From Trichobilharzia szidati (lineage: Eukaryota > Platyhelminthes > Trematoda > Strigeidida > Schistosomatidae), in assembly GCA_944472155.2 (NCBI GenBank), contig OX235272.1, forward strand, positions 106,956,020 to 107,020,019: DNA of 64,000 nt. Reading direction: 5' to 3'. This document shows positions 1 to 11,172 of the stretch, piece after piece. Both the position numbers and the translations under genes were made by a program. Under the pieces are notes generated by a model. The model was not told the DNA's origin. It saw only the letters and a program-made list of their open reading frames with translations, and did not search any database. The first letter of the stretch is position 1. Every line of letters begins with the position of its first letter.

Positions 1-50
1 TCTAACCAATGTCAGCTCATAATGAAATCCTGTAACCTATGATCGTGTAA
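1..50 (+). repeat. 3' tail of a hammerhead SINE, truncated by the window edge
   Basis: TCTAACCAATGTCAGCTCAT followed by AATGAAATCCTGTAACC is the terminal segment seen downstream of the ribozyme in copies at 38980, 62200 and 12110. The ribozyme itself lies left of the window. Confidence 0.7.
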
Positions 51-365
51 CTTTGCCGGAAATACAAAAAGATTGAACCTACACACACACTGAGGAAACC
101 TTCGAGTGATATAATGAATGCACCAAGTCTCCTACTGGGACCTAAATGGGTGTTACAGAAAACATTGTATGGCAGTCATGTAGCCGGTTAAAATTGACGA
201 CAGAGAACAGAGTACAGCACAGATGTGCTGCTAAAGCCCAATGTACCATCTGGAATATATGGAATGAAGAAGAATCTCATATGTCAAAGAGAAAAATCTA
301 ATATTACTACTACACAAAATAAGAATTAATAGCCATAATGGTGTAATAATAATAGACAAACCTAC

Positions 366-626
366 CGAAATTTCACACGGATAATCTGCTATTTGTCCTT
401 GTTCTTGTTGCTGTCGTTTTAACTGTTGTTCAGACAGAATACCAGGGAATAGAGTAAGCACATGTTTAGGATTAATTAATAATTCAGTGAATAAATTCAA
501 AGCTTCAGTGAATTTCATTTCATGGTATAAATGTATAGCGTATAAGTTGGTTATTTGTAATGTTTCCACAGCATTCTGACCAGCGTATAATCCTGTTCTA
601 GCTAAACATATAGCTAATTCATATTC
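366..626 (-). CDS. VPS39: VPS39 coding exon 5 (start of Vps39 domain 1)
   Basis: The exon is 261 bases, phase 0 on both sides: acceptor CTATAG before 626 and donor TCG|GTAGGT after 366. It encodes EYELAICLARTGLYAG, then LQITNLYAIHLYHEMKFTEA and HVLTLFPGILSEQQLKRQQQ. These match the helical repeat region that follows the CNH propeller in VPS39 (family 'FELALQLAEM', 'NLYAFNLFCQKRFDESMQVFAKL', 'THVMGLYPDLLP'). Together the five exons give about 620 residues of a family usually near 880 residues. The remaining C-terminal helical repeats and any RING-like end therefore lie left of the window. Confidence 0.86.
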
Positions 627-685
627 CTATAGAGAAAAGAAATAGAAAGAGGAAAAAACAGATAAGCATATATACATGTAAATAT

Positions 686-962
686 GATTGTTCCCTTGGA
701 TTCCGAGTGGACGATACGCCTACTCAGCTACTCGGCAGTTAAGTAACTCAATGGGTTTCTAAGGTACTCTGTCAAGCTCGCTGCAGTGAACGCGAAAATT
801 AGTTTCTTCGAGGGTTCTACCAATAATCACATAGGGCTTCAACAGCATGATCTACACTCTGTCTTATTCTCTGCGGGGTCCTCTTTAGCTGCTGGTCCCA
901 CGATCGCCTATAGTCTCTTATCTCCTCCTCGCACGATCTCTTATCTGTCACCTTCAGAACCC

Positions 963-1018
<56 letters not shown>

Positions 1019-1640
1019 GAACATGTAGCTTCAGCCGCACGTCTCCATTCCGTTCGGTTCGTCTGACAACGTTTTCACATGGCTCCACGTCTGCCCACAT
1101 GCTTTCATCTCTTCATGTCACCCCACCCTCGCACTGACGACCAACTCGCCGCTTCCCGTTCGGGTTCCACTCGAGTGATGGCCTGGCGTGTGATGTCACT
1201 CACTTGATAGTTTTCTCAGAGTATAGCCAATCCACCTACCTCCATTTCTTCCTGCATATTTGTTGCACAATTGGTTCCTGCTGAGTTGTTTCGCTCATTG
1301 CCAGAGATCCCTGTTGCTGATCTTTTCTGGCCGGCCATCTGATCTTGAGCGAAGACTGAGCGAAGATAGCTGTTGATGAAGGTCTGTAGTTTGTTTGAAG
1401 TGCTCTTCATGACGCATCAAGTCTCTGATCCGTATAGTAAGTAGCACTGACTTCACATTGGAGTTGAAAATCCGGATCTTATTTTTCATGCTGAGTGCTG
1501 TTGATCCTCCACACAGACTTGAGAGTAATGAAAGCTTGCCTTGCTTTCCTGATCCTCGCCTTGATATCCTCGTCAGTTCCGTCCTCCTGTAGTTGAAACG
1601 ATGCTTGACGAAGATCTGACTGTGACTGAGGTTTTCAACG
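686..1640 (-). mobile_element. RTE-type LINE 3' end, degraded
   Basis: On the minus strand the C-terminal part of an RTE reverse-transcriptase protein can be read in pieces. KNKIRIFNSNVKSVLL corresponds to the family's 'RIFNTNVKTVLLYGAETW' region. The 3' terminus near 686-710 reads as the reverse of a '...TCCACTCGGAATCCAAGGGAA' tail, the same end found at 56226 and inside 15807-15976. Stops and shifts are frequent and a (TA)n(GA)n tract interrupts it, so it is a dead copy. Confidence 0.65.
966..1018. repeat. Compound microsatellite (TA)n(GA)n
   Basis: About 17 TA units run directly into about 10 AG units inside the RTE fragment. The sharp switch is visible at 998-1000. Confidence 0.95.
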
Positions 1641-2245
1641 CAGACCCTAGCACATAATTGCAGCAGTTCAAACTGCCACACTTCATATATAGTATACAAG
1701 GCAGACAGAGAGAGGGAGAGAAATTCCAATGGAACTATAATGCATGGAGATATACGCCAGAAAGAACAAGTAAGTGGAGAAATGATACGACCCAGCATAA
1801 AATAGTATATCATCCTTTCTCACGAATCGTGTGATTTATCTTCTAATGGAGTTATTATGTAGATCTATCATTTCTCACGCATATTATTATGATTTAGTGT
1901 GTGACCTGTTCATCATCTTTTGTCTCTCACCTTGGACTTTGTCGGATAGCCAACCAATGGAGAATAGCAATTGCCAGCCAATAAGAACAATCCCTTCTCA
2001 CGGCTGTGAGCCGTTACTGTGGTAAAGCAAATGTATAAATATGATGTTTTGTTCCCTAATAGATGTATAATACAATATCTTACCAGTCACAGGCCAACCT
2101 TTGTCTTTTGATATTAGTGTAGCTCAGTGAATTGTAAGGTATAACGGACAAATACAGGCGTATTAGAGTATCAGTCGAGTTCATTACCGTTATAACAATT
2201 AACAGGCGCACAATAGTTACTAGTATCTAATCAAAGTAGCCACTA

Positions 2246-2625
2246 CAGTCCTACAGGAAGTCAATCGCGAGTCCGAATAGCTCAGTGGTAACATCTCTGA
2301 CTGCAGGCAGCACTGGGTGACGCGGGTTGGAATCTCAGAAGGACATGAGTTCCTTCAAGGTTGCACATGCGCCTTGCTCATGAGTGCCAACTTGCACGAA
2401 ACCTATTTTCAAGGCTTCTCGCTAGTTGCCCCCAACTATCTGTACCTTCGTGTGTTGGTGTTTTAAATAGCAGAATACTCTCCAACCACGCAAATGATCC
2501 GACTTCAAATTCCGGCCGACGCACTGCTAAACCTTGCTAGGCCGAAAGTGAGGCTAGCAAACACACCCTGTAAAACTTCATAGGTCAAGCTTGCAGCTCT
2601 GTGTTCCACTCAGAATGCAAAGAGA
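2246..2625 (+). repeat. tRNA-derived SINE, family B, with an RTE-like tail
   Basis: A Pol III-like box A (AGCTCAGTGGTAAC) and a degenerate box B (GGGTTGGAATC) lie in a tRNA-like head at about 2270-2335. The 3' part has GAGGCTAGCAAAC, CCCTGTAAAACTTC and TGTTCCACTC in the same order as the tail of the SINEs at 15085 and 54441. A second copy of this head lies at 21650-21740. Confidence 0.55.
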
Positions 2626-2689
2626 TGATAAAATAGCACACAAGAATAAATGAAAGACACTCTATTGTCTGTCTGCCTAACTCACCCAC

Positions 2690-3014
2690 CTTTTGTTTTA
2701 CTAAATCCTGGATAAACTTTAATCGATTCGCCGAGAGAATAAGCCAAATTTCATTGCCACTACTACTACTATGTAGTAGGGTGAGCTTTACTTCGGCCAG
2801 CAGGACTCTCTTTATTTGATTGACGCGAATCATTAGTAGTAGCAGCAGCTGAAGAAGAAGCAGGAGAAGCCGATCTATTGACTGAGGCTGGAGCTGTACT
2901 TGCATAAAACCAACCACCAGAATGACACATTGCTGTAACACGAGGTATTGACAGTTGTTGGATCATCTTTTTATTTGGATACAGTACACGGATTTCAAGC
3001 ATATCATTCATAGT
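2690..3014 (-). CDS. VPS39: VPS39 coding exon 4, with a one-base frame break
   Basis: The acceptor TCTTAG ends at 3015. The exon opens TMNDMLEIRVLYPNKKMIQQL, completing the propeller motif begun in exon 3, then reads PRVTAMCHSGGWFYAST and a serine/alanine-rich stretch. In this frame translation stops at a TAG near 2769, inside a run of TAG/AGT triplets. In the next frame the protein resumes as SSSSGNEIWLILSANRLKFIQDLVKQK, which fits the family's helix before the 'FELALQLAEM' segment. The donor AAAAG|GTGGGT follows 2690. The exon length is 325 bases, one more than a multiple of three. No GT-AG intron inside the exon repairs the phase, because every candidate donor is phase 1 and every acceptor leaves the wrong remainder. 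A one-base assembly or sequencing error at the repeat is the simplest reading; a true lesion is possible. Confidence 0.75.
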
Positions 3015-3139
3015 CTAAGAGGTAAGAAAGAAAAAATAACTGAATTCACTGAGGATTAACAAATATTTCATACACATTTATTCCCCCCCCCTTTTTTTAG
3101 TGAATTTGAATAAAATAAGCACAACAGTTTTTGCAGAAT

Positions 3140-4190
3140 ACCACCTACTCACTCAGATTATTCAACGACGGCATATACACAAATATTGATCTTACTATGG
3201 AACATCAAAATGATGGAAATTTCCATTTCCTTGACCTTGCTGTCTGTCTGTCTGTTTTCGACATCGAACTTTGCACATATGTGCGGCAGTTCAAGTCGCC
3301 ACACTCCCTCCTTGTAGCACACAAAGCATGAGAAGAGAGTAGAAGAAATGTATAATATAGACAGTAAACAGAGGTGTGAGACAAAGGTATAGTAATAACG
3401 AAGAACAAAACAGTTTAATTGGAAATCATAAGTCACAAGGAGTGGATGCATCTGCGCCAGCCATTGAGAACGATTTTGAGCCATATCACCAATTGTTTCC
3501 AACCATTGGTTTTTACCGTCCCGAGGACCCCAACAAGTCAGGAAGTCTACACCTTCCTACGTGGTTGGCTTAGACTAACTGTTGTGGATTTCATTGACTG
3601 GTGCCATGTTTTCGTTTGACCGCCGCTAGCTCTTTTCCAGCCTGACCCTATGTCAGCTAACATTGCCCGTCGAGGAATGCGATGACTAGGCATACGTAGC
3701 ACATGTCCTAACCATCTCAGCTTCAAAACCTCGACGATTGATTTCCCCTCCTTACCTAGCACTCGACGCCTAACCTCAATATTGCTCACCCTATTATACC
3801 ACTTCATACAGGAGATAGAACGCAGACACCTATGATCAAAGACAGCTGGCTAGCCTTTTCATGTCTTCCACTATCAATGGCCAGGTCTCACAGCCATAAA
3901 GGAGGACGGAGCGGACTGTTGAGTAGTACACCCGCCCTTTGGTCGATAGCCAGTCGGATATCACGTCTACGCCAGAGACGGCATAAACTGGCATATGCGA
4001 AACTAGCCCTCTGTATCCGTGCTGAGATTTCGTCAGAGATCAACCCGTTGGGGCTGATGGTGCTTCCCAAGTAAGCGAAGCGGTCAACGTGCTCTACCAC
4101 TTCACTTCCTATTTCTAATCTAGGAGTCGGTGTAGTCCAATCCTTGACATTGCCATGGCAACACCTAGAAGATGGTAATATCTCCAGAGG
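3140..4190 (-). mobile_element. Non-LTR retrotransposon 3' end (family L), degraded
   Basis: The minus strand reads [20 protein letters not shown], then [48 protein letters not shown] and GDMAQNRSQW in order across several frames. This is the post-RT C-terminal region of an endonuclease-type LINE. The 3' end carries a tetranucleotide run (GTCT repeats at 3240-3255 on the plus strand). Other tails of the same family in this window are at 12560, 23725, 39307, 45640, 53270, 54350 and 58725. It lies in the VPS39 intron between exons 3 and 4. Confidence 0.75.
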
Positions 4191-4489
4191 TCAATTTACC
4201 GAAAACCCATATGGAACGAGACAATAGTTGCATTTTAATGGTTTTTTAATAGGTTAAACGAGCACTAATCAAGACTCGATACTATAGATGTAGGAGAATA
4301 TGCTCTGCAGAGAAAATTAGACGGAGAATTTCTGATTCTCGAAAAAAATGTTGAAAAATAACGGTTACCCTCAAAGATTCATTAACAAATATAGAAGATG
4401 TGAAGGCTTAAAAATGTCAAACAAATCACAGTGGTAAGGAAGCCTATCTTCATTCAACTTGATTTTAAAGGTGATAATATTACAGCAAT

Positions 4490-5060
4490 TGTCAACAGAA
4501 GATTGAGGGTGTCACTAGCCAAAGCCTATCCCGCAGCTAAGATGGTTCTCGTCTATCGAATAACATGCTGTTTGGTGCAATCAAAAGTCGACAGATAACC
4601 TTCTCATGTTAACTACAACTGTGTATACAAATTTACATGTATCTTCAGGAGCAGTTACATTAGAAGAATAGAAAGAAGAAGGGGATACCTCCGATTTTCT
4701 GAACATGTACCAAAAAGCCTATGTCTCCAGTGCCATTGACAGACATCTCCTTGACACGGGTCATGAGGGGTTGATGTCGCAAGATCGTTCACAATTATCA
4801 ATAGGCAAAAGAGTTTAATTCTCCTCAAGTTTACCGAAGCAATCTCTATCAAGCACGTGAAACCCGATGTTTTTCTTCAGAAAGAAGCGGTTATCAGTCT
4901 TTTCTTGGCCTGCCTGGTAACTGGATGTTTTCATTCTCTCTTTCGTTTGATTACATAACACCAAGAATTCCATTGTGTATGACTATTATTGTTCTTTGGG
5001 ATAAAGTGATCATTATTATCATTATTACTAGCATTGTATGCATATATTGATTTTTTGTTT
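4490..5060 (+). mobile_element. PLE fragment with GIY-YIG endonuclease remnant
   Basis: The plus strand reads NYNCVYKFTC, SSYIRRIERR and LRFSEHVPKSL, then TIINRQKSLILLKFTEAISI. The cysteine-containing 'YKFTC...SSYIGRTERR' layout is the GIY-YIG nuclease fused to Penelope reverse transcriptases. Frameshifts are present. The 3' flank is AT-rich without a clear end. Confidence 0.65.
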
Positions 5061-5106
5061 AAAAATAAACTCTGTGTATGTATAATTGAATTTTAGATTT
5101 TACCGT

Positions 5107-5503
5107 CGATTGATTGGACCGAAATGCTCGGTCTCAGGTTGACATGTCTGTTGGCTTCTTGTGCAGATGCTTCGACGATGTCCGGGCATGTAATTGGAAT
5201 TTAATTGGTGGATGGCGACTAGCAGTGGAATCCAGGATGCGCATTTCGACGGGAGAATCTAAAATTCAATTGAATAACTTATATGACCCGTTGGACAAGA
5301 GGCAGTCGCTCTCGTGGCCCAAGTGGTCCAGTGGATAACCCGCTTTGGCGTTTGAAACTACAGGCACTGGGTTCGAGCCCCGGTAGGAACATCATCATTC
5401 ACTGGGGAATGCAAATACATCCAGCTGACTGGTGAGTCCCGGATAGGACGAAATGCTCCTTATCCTGGATTATTCCACTGCTAGTCACCATCCACCAATT
5501 AAA
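5107..5503 (+). mobile_element. Sm-alpha-type SINE with hammerhead ribozyme and inverted 5' piece
   Basis: A Pol III promoter is visible: box A-like GGCCCAAGTGG near 5318 and box B GGTTCGAGCCC at 5370-5380. Downstream, 5419-5470 folds as a hammerhead: stem I ATCCAG/CTGGAT, stem II GTCC/GGAC, GAAA present. The CUGANGA core is disturbed by extra bases (CTGACTGGTGA). The classical Sm-alpha satellite of Schistosoma encodes this ribozyme. At 5199-5250 the reverse complement of the ribozyme's 3' half and tail is fused upstream, so about 40 bases at each end form an inverted repeat. Another ribozyme-like remnant lies at 5118-5150. Confidence 0.8.
5419..5470 (+). ncRNA. Hammerhead ribozyme, Sm-alpha type, core disturbed
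   Basis: Stem I is 6 bp (ATCCAG with CTGGAT) and stem II is GTCC/GGAC with loop CGGATA. GAAA precedes a very short stem III, and the cleavage triplet would be ATC at 5462-5464. The insertion in the core suggests weak or no activity. Confidence 0.7.
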
Positions 5504-5932
5504 TTCTGTGTATGTATGTGAAAATTGTTTCTGTACATAAACTTAATAATAATTTCTTTAGGCTGTAAGCAAGCAGCTGATGAGAAGCCAACGAAATACA
5601 CAAAAGATGGTAGTATCTTGTATTCTGCACAAATCACCACTGTTGTTGTTGTTGTTCTTGCTTTATTCAGATTAAACAAATACTCCAACTAAAATAAGAG
5701 ATACAGACGACAATAAGAAATTGGAATTTTGGTATTGATAAATATATATATGTTTCTTTAAACTTTTTGGCTAATCTGAGACAAATCATTGTGTCTCATG
5801 CGTTATATGAAATGGGGTCATCATCTCAAAAGAAAGCGAGAAAGACACAGAAGCATAAATAGTTATGCAAGTGTGAATGCAAGTATTGATTTATCAACAA
5901 AATTACGCATTTTATTTTGCCGATTATAAGTA

Positions 5933-6049
5933 TGAATGATGTAAAAAGATCACGTGTTTTACACAAATTACAATTAGACGAGGAGAAAAAAATAGAGCAA
6001 AAATTAGATAAATGGAGAAGAAACTATAGATTTTCGTACAATATGTAAA
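5933..6049 (+). other. Short coding-like ORF of 38 codons plus stop
   Basis: ATG at 5933 opens a lysine/glutamate-rich helical peptide containing LDEEKKIEQKLDKWRRNYRF and ends at TAA. A pyrimidine-rich ATTATAAG lies just upstream and could be an acceptor. It sits in the VPS39 intron upstream of a PLE. It may be a stray exon, a PLE-derived stretch or chance; no homologue was recognised. Confidence 0.25.
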
Positions 6050-6059
6050 CTTCCTATTA

Positions 6060-7085
6060 GGGGAATTCAGCAGAGACTGTAACGTTAAAAACACATAATG
6101 CCGAAAATCAATAAAGAACTATCCATCTCTGTGCTGAAGAAGATGCTATACATGAATGTGGCGTTCAAAGGCGATCTTCTGGCCGACATCTTAAAGAATA
6201 GTATGTTTAACGCCCTGAAAAGAACATTCCCTGCTGCTACATAACGACTGGTATACTCAAGTCGCCCATTGTTCCTCAACAACTCCAAAGATAAATTATC
6301 GCAGTTGACCACTTCTATGTGTATCTACCAATTTACTTGCTCATGTGGGGCGAGCGAGATATATAGGTCGTTCGATGCGTGTTTTATCTAAAAGAGTCGG
6401 AGAACATTATCCCGCTTGCCTACGAAAAGGTAACAGTGGATCAATAAGGAGTGCTGTAATTGAGCATATATTCAACACTGGTCACTCAATATGTAAGGAG
6501 AATTCATTCAAAGTCATCTACAAAGTCAAAAGAAGCCTCCCGGAAACGCTAGGTAAGCTTCCGTATACTTTGCACTGCCGAGACCTTAGCGATCTGGATA
6601 GAAAACCCTGATTTATGTACACAGAAGAAACTTCTCCATCCCGTCCTTCTACCTTGGGTATAAGTCCACGTTCGACTACTTTGTTAATAATGTTTTTTAG
6701 ATTTTTTATGAACTTTTAGTAACGTGTTTTTCTTAATCAACCCTTTATTTACTCTTCCTACCTATTACATAATTTATTTTGAACAAATGTCTTCATGCTC
6801 TTTCATTAAAATCCTATTTTTCTGGGTGTCTTCCATATTACGTAACCCTTGTCACTGCTTACTAATCATCACCCCCCCCCCCCAGTTACAATTTGATTAT
6901 TCATCACATTTTTGACAATTTGATGACGCAAACAATAATCCTAACTCATTTTTATTCTTACCTGACAAACCTAATGTACACACACACACACAAAATAATT
7001 ACGTACAATTGCGATTGTACAGCTAAGTGAATGAATTCGCCGTCGAAAAGAGACTCTTCGCTGAACTGTTTGTTCTTATATGCAT
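6060..7085 (+). mobile_element. PLE 3' part with GIY-YIG domain and terminal repeat
   Basis: The reading frame gives TTSMCIYQFTCSCG, then (one-base shift) RYIGRSMRVLSKRVGEHYPA and IEHIFNTGHS...FKVIYKVKRSLPETLG: a recognisable Penelope GIY-YIG endonuclease with its C-terminal conserved block, ending near 6611. The 3' region (6960-7070) is an inverted match to 56780-56890, which identifies it as a shared terminal repeat. One frameshift splits the catalytic 'C-x-C ... YIG' region. Confidence 0.75.
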
Positions 7086-7274
7086 GTTACGTAAACATCT
7101 GGACTGAATGCCATGCTTTACATTGCAGCCTAATTTATACTGAAGTTCCCTGTCTCACTACAATTCAGGTTGTGCATAGAAATAGAAACTAGAAGTGATA
7201 TCTTGTATTATGAACTCATATGATTTGTACAATACATAGATGAAAAAATATAAACTTTATGAGGTGACTATGAC

Positions 7275-7480
7275 CGCTGTGGAGATGTGACGCATTGACG
7301 TAGGCATTCGACTTTCAGTGAATGGGTTGCAAATTTGAGTCCAGCCCCACCTACCTCAGTCTTGATAAATGGGTAGTAGTATTATTAGCCCTTACATAAC
7401 AAGTGTGGCTTATAACCTAGGCCACTGGGTAACTAAGACCTAACTAGTAGATAGTAGATGATTCTCGATAGCTGTTGCGG
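7275..7480 (+). repeat. Interspersed SINE-like repeat, family D
   Basis: The order GGGTTGCAAATTTGAGTCCA, CCCACCTACCTCAG, GGTAGTAGTATTATTAGCCC, AAGTGTGGCTTATAACCT recurs with divergence at 17330-17520 and 25190-25350, and in part at 19780-19860. The first segment resembles a Pol III box B. Confidence 0.5.
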
Positions 7481-8639
7481 TTGCTATTTCTTGATGTGTT
7501 CAAAAAAGCAGCCTAACAGTATGTTATCTAACCTAATAGACAACTATTCCACGTAAATCACATATAAATTTTGAGATTGTTTTGTTGTTCTGAGAGTGTT
7601 GAATTATGTCCGGCAGGCCTTAATCGCGTATCTAAAGTGCTGTTTTCTCACTTCGATACTAAACATCTATGTGCATACTTTAATCACTTCATGATATCAA
7701 CCATGTTATAAAAATTTGAGAAATGACGACCGTGAGTGTGTCATTTCTTAGCACCTGGTCTCTCCAAGCTGAGGGTGTACAGAGACTCTGAGTATTTGAT
7801 CATTGCTGCTTTCGTAGAATTGCTTGTGTCCGCAAGGTATCATTGTGTAACTCTGAGGTTTGCAAAGCGTGTCTTTGGACGCGGTGGAGACCATCTTAAA
7901 ACACCGGCATCCACCCTAATCACTGTCCGCTAGCCCTAGAAAAGGATGGAAAAAGCAGAAAGATGGTCATGCTATGGCACGGAATGAAGGATAGCTGTAT
8001 TAGGTCAGCATCCTTTGGAGCATGACGACAACCTGCGTAGGATTCGAGAAAGAGGACTCAAACCAGTGGCTTGAGACATCACCACATTTGACCAAGAATA
8101 GTAAATCAATGGCGAATATGCCGCAGTTTCCTCCCTTATTCACTTTCCAGAAATGATATGTGTCCACAATTTATCTCATTAATCTATCAGCCTGATGTGT
8201 CAACAATCTGTCTCACTAGTCTGCTAGATAAAAGCAAATCACATATTGAACGTCAGTCAATCAATCAAAATCCAGGATGCAGATTAACGCTTACTATTCG
8301 AGCCCTGTCACTGAAATGATATATGCCATATATATTTTTGTACTCTTGTCACTTACTCTCTCCCTCAATTGTTTTAGAAGTACACGTTTCCAACTCCACT
8401 GTTTACGTCTTCTGGAGTTTACTAGTTCGGGTCAGGGAATAATCGATCAGGAAATTACCGAACGTTCATAACGTGAATTAGCATTCGTACTCATCACCCT
8501 AGGCAACATCATAACAAAAAGGTAATATGAAGTAATGAACCATTCTTTGATGATCTTGACGAGTATGGCTATTTACTTTTGGGATGTTATCCCTTATTTA
8601 CTCTATCTACCCCTATTTTCTCAATATATTGTTGTTTGA

Positions 8640-9225
8640 GTATTTCTTTATGTGGTGCATCTCTTCATCAGGTCATACAGTTAGATATCCATCCATAATA
8701 ATGAAAGAATTAGTGTCATTATTAACAACATAAATGTTGTTTAAATAACATTGAGTCAATAATAATAATAATAATAAGAATAATATAAATGCATTATAGT
8801 TCAATAGCATCAACATAACAATTCACTGAATATCAGACAGATTGGGGAAAATAATAATACAAATTCATGAATTTATAGTCTTCACTGAAGGCCGGCCAGG
8901 GCAGTAATAGTGGCTAGTGGGACCTGTTTCTCCTGAACACAGAGCACTGGTTGTCTCACGCGAATCGCCATAGCCTCCGCTGTTTGATAGAGTCTATGGT
9001 ACCTGGATGTTTTTGGCAATTTATTTGGTACCCGATAGATGATAGAGAAGGATTCTTCAATGCTGGCTTTGTTGCCAGTTTTAGAAAAACATTAATGTTG
9101 TTAATAACCCTAATTCTTTAATTATTATGGATGGATATCTAACTGTAGAACCTGATGAAGAGCAGGTTATCGAAAAGAATATTCTTTGTTCAGTAACCAT
9201 TCTTTTGAAAAATTTTAATGGGCAT
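8640..9225 (-). mobile_element. Small PLE remnant bracketed by inverted repeats
   Basis: 8890-9080 is the reverse complement of the PLE C-terminal coding end seen at 21180-21390 (frame ...IIYRVPNKLPKTSRY-like). The flanks at 8679-8760 and 9085-9170 are inverted copies of one terminal repeat, both ending beside a CTGATGAAGAG...GAAA-type motif. The coding part is only about 190 bases. Confidence 0.6.
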
Positions 9226-9465
9226 TTTTATTCATTTTAAAAGACAGTTGCTTAAACTAGCCATATCGCATACAAGTTGTATACGTTTGTGTGTTAGACT
9301 CTAAAAGTTGTCAATCGAAATAGTGAACCTGCAATTGTTGTACAGCAGTTGGGTACCACTGAACTTGATTGGTTCATTAATATGCTAAGGAGACCTACCT
9401 ACAAGTGGCATCACATGCCAGGCCCTCGAACGGGACATGAATAAGAAGCAACCAAACAGTGACTT

Positions 9466-10040
9466 ACTTTTACTTTACTTCGGCTATCTCCTACGGGAGG
9501 ATGAGCCGGCTTCATGAACATCTCGAATCATCGCTTCCCAGGCGCGGCGATCTGATTGCAAGAGGGTTCATGAAGTTTCATGGGAATTCGGTACGGCCTT
9601 TTGTTTGAGAGTGCAGCTCTAGCCTTTACACAACCAAGTGTGACCGACAAGGCAGTAGGAGTGGAGTAGGGAGTCCACTATCCATTGGCAGCCGGTGACC
9701 GGAGTTCGGTTCATACGCCTTTTTGAATGGGGTCAGACATCTAGGACATCCAACAAGCCCTTTGTCCATCCGTCTGCCTGAGGTTTGGAATCAGGGTTTA
9801 GCCATCTCCCCTAGACTGTCATCCAATGGACAGTCAACCCCGTGAAGAGCGCCGGGCATCCGCTTTCGCCCTCTCACTTTGGTGAAAAACACCTCCGCCA
9901 CGTGAAGGCAGTGAGTAGGACTTCCTCAGGAGAGGCTATGTAAGACGCCCGGTCGTATGAGAGCATTTCAAGAGGTGTGCGGAGGGGTGGCCAACCCGCA
10001 GCGCAAGGCACCCACCCCAGACCATCCTGAGGCTTTGGAG
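9466..10040. repeat. GC-rich interspersed repeat, unknown class, copy 1
   Basis: Distinctly GC-richer than its surroundings, with no long ORF. About 255 bases (9783-10037) are nearly identical to 19928-20187, with only a handful of differences, which implies recent spread. The upstream 300 bases are absent from the second copy. It may be the 5' region or internal fragment of a LINE. Confidence 0.6.
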
Positions 10041-10499
10041 ACGTAGAACGATATGCAAAAGATTATATGGGTTATACATAATTGCACTTGAGATGTGTGC
10101 AATCAAATAGTAATGAAAATTTTAAAAAAATAGTGACAATGGATTCAAATTTGTTAAAATAACTATACTACTTTTAAAAAAGTAAGTAACCTGATTTACA
10201 AAAACAAAAATTAATGGATGGAAAAATCAACAGCCAAGTTTGTTGAAGACTGATACATATGACAAAGCTTATTATGACCTCTCAGTACCCTAGATGAAGA
10301 TATATATATATACATTGGTATATGCTAAAACAAGATATAAATCACAGAAAAGCAGATTCAAGAACTTCCTAGATAACTGGTACTGTACTTCTCCATCATC
10401 CCAGTGAACTCAAATGAATTTTTTAATGGAGACAGGTTTACTCACAAGAGTGCTGGAGTTCAAGTTACTAGCCATTAGTCCTCGTAGTCGCAGTGATTA

Positions 10500-10995
10500 C
10501 TGTTGTTATTACTGGGTGTAGATTCCATCTGTTAAGATTCAGTAATCAACCTCTCTCTCTTTCCATCTACCTATATTACTTCTTAGAATTCTAACCCTCT
10601 CCCACCACCCTATTGTCTGGTTGTGTGTAAATGCATACATGCAGTGCAATGCAGTGCTGAGCTTTTTTCTAAATTACTCATCTGTCTTCGCCGGATCAAT
10701 CATTCTAACCTTAGCTAAATTCTTATGTTCCGACAATCTGACTACTCGCCATCTACTAGTTTGACCTACACAGTTGACCTAACTCAGTCATTGCAAGGTA
10801 TTTTGTAAATTATATTATTTTGTTTAATTGGATCAACCGACAGGGTCCTTTAACCTACAGAGCTTGTTCTTCCTTACTGACTGAGTTTGCAGGTTTGAAT
10901 GCCACCACCTTAATTCCTGCTTTATTAAGAATCCTACTTAGTGAGGGTCTCAGATGTCCTCTCCTTATCATGGTAAAACTACTGTAGATGCCTTA
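10500..10995 (-). mobile_element. PLE fragment (linker plus GIY-YIG), copy a
   Basis: Reading the minus strand, LNKAGIKVVAFKPANS is the linker preceding the endonuclease. A degenerate IIYKIPCNDC...GQTSR..VRLSEHKNLAKARM block follows. The same segment recurs at 13310-13760 (opposite orientation) and 18800-19250. Confidence 0.6.
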
Positions 10996-11172
10996 TATTC
11001 TTTCTGATTTATGTTATCATTAGTAGTTCCATCATTATTTTTATTTTACTTTTGACCTTTTCACATCTTCCTAATGATTTTTACTCAATATTAACCACAA
11101 AATATCAACACGAAAAGGAATAATAAAGAGAAACAAAAAATATGCACCCAACAAAATTACATCGAAACTTAC

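Noticed and set aside
8640..9225. CRISPR-like or tandem repeat array
   Set aside because: The repetitive look comes from (AAT)n runs and an inverted pair; there is no regular spacer-repeat pattern, and the sequence is eukaryotic.
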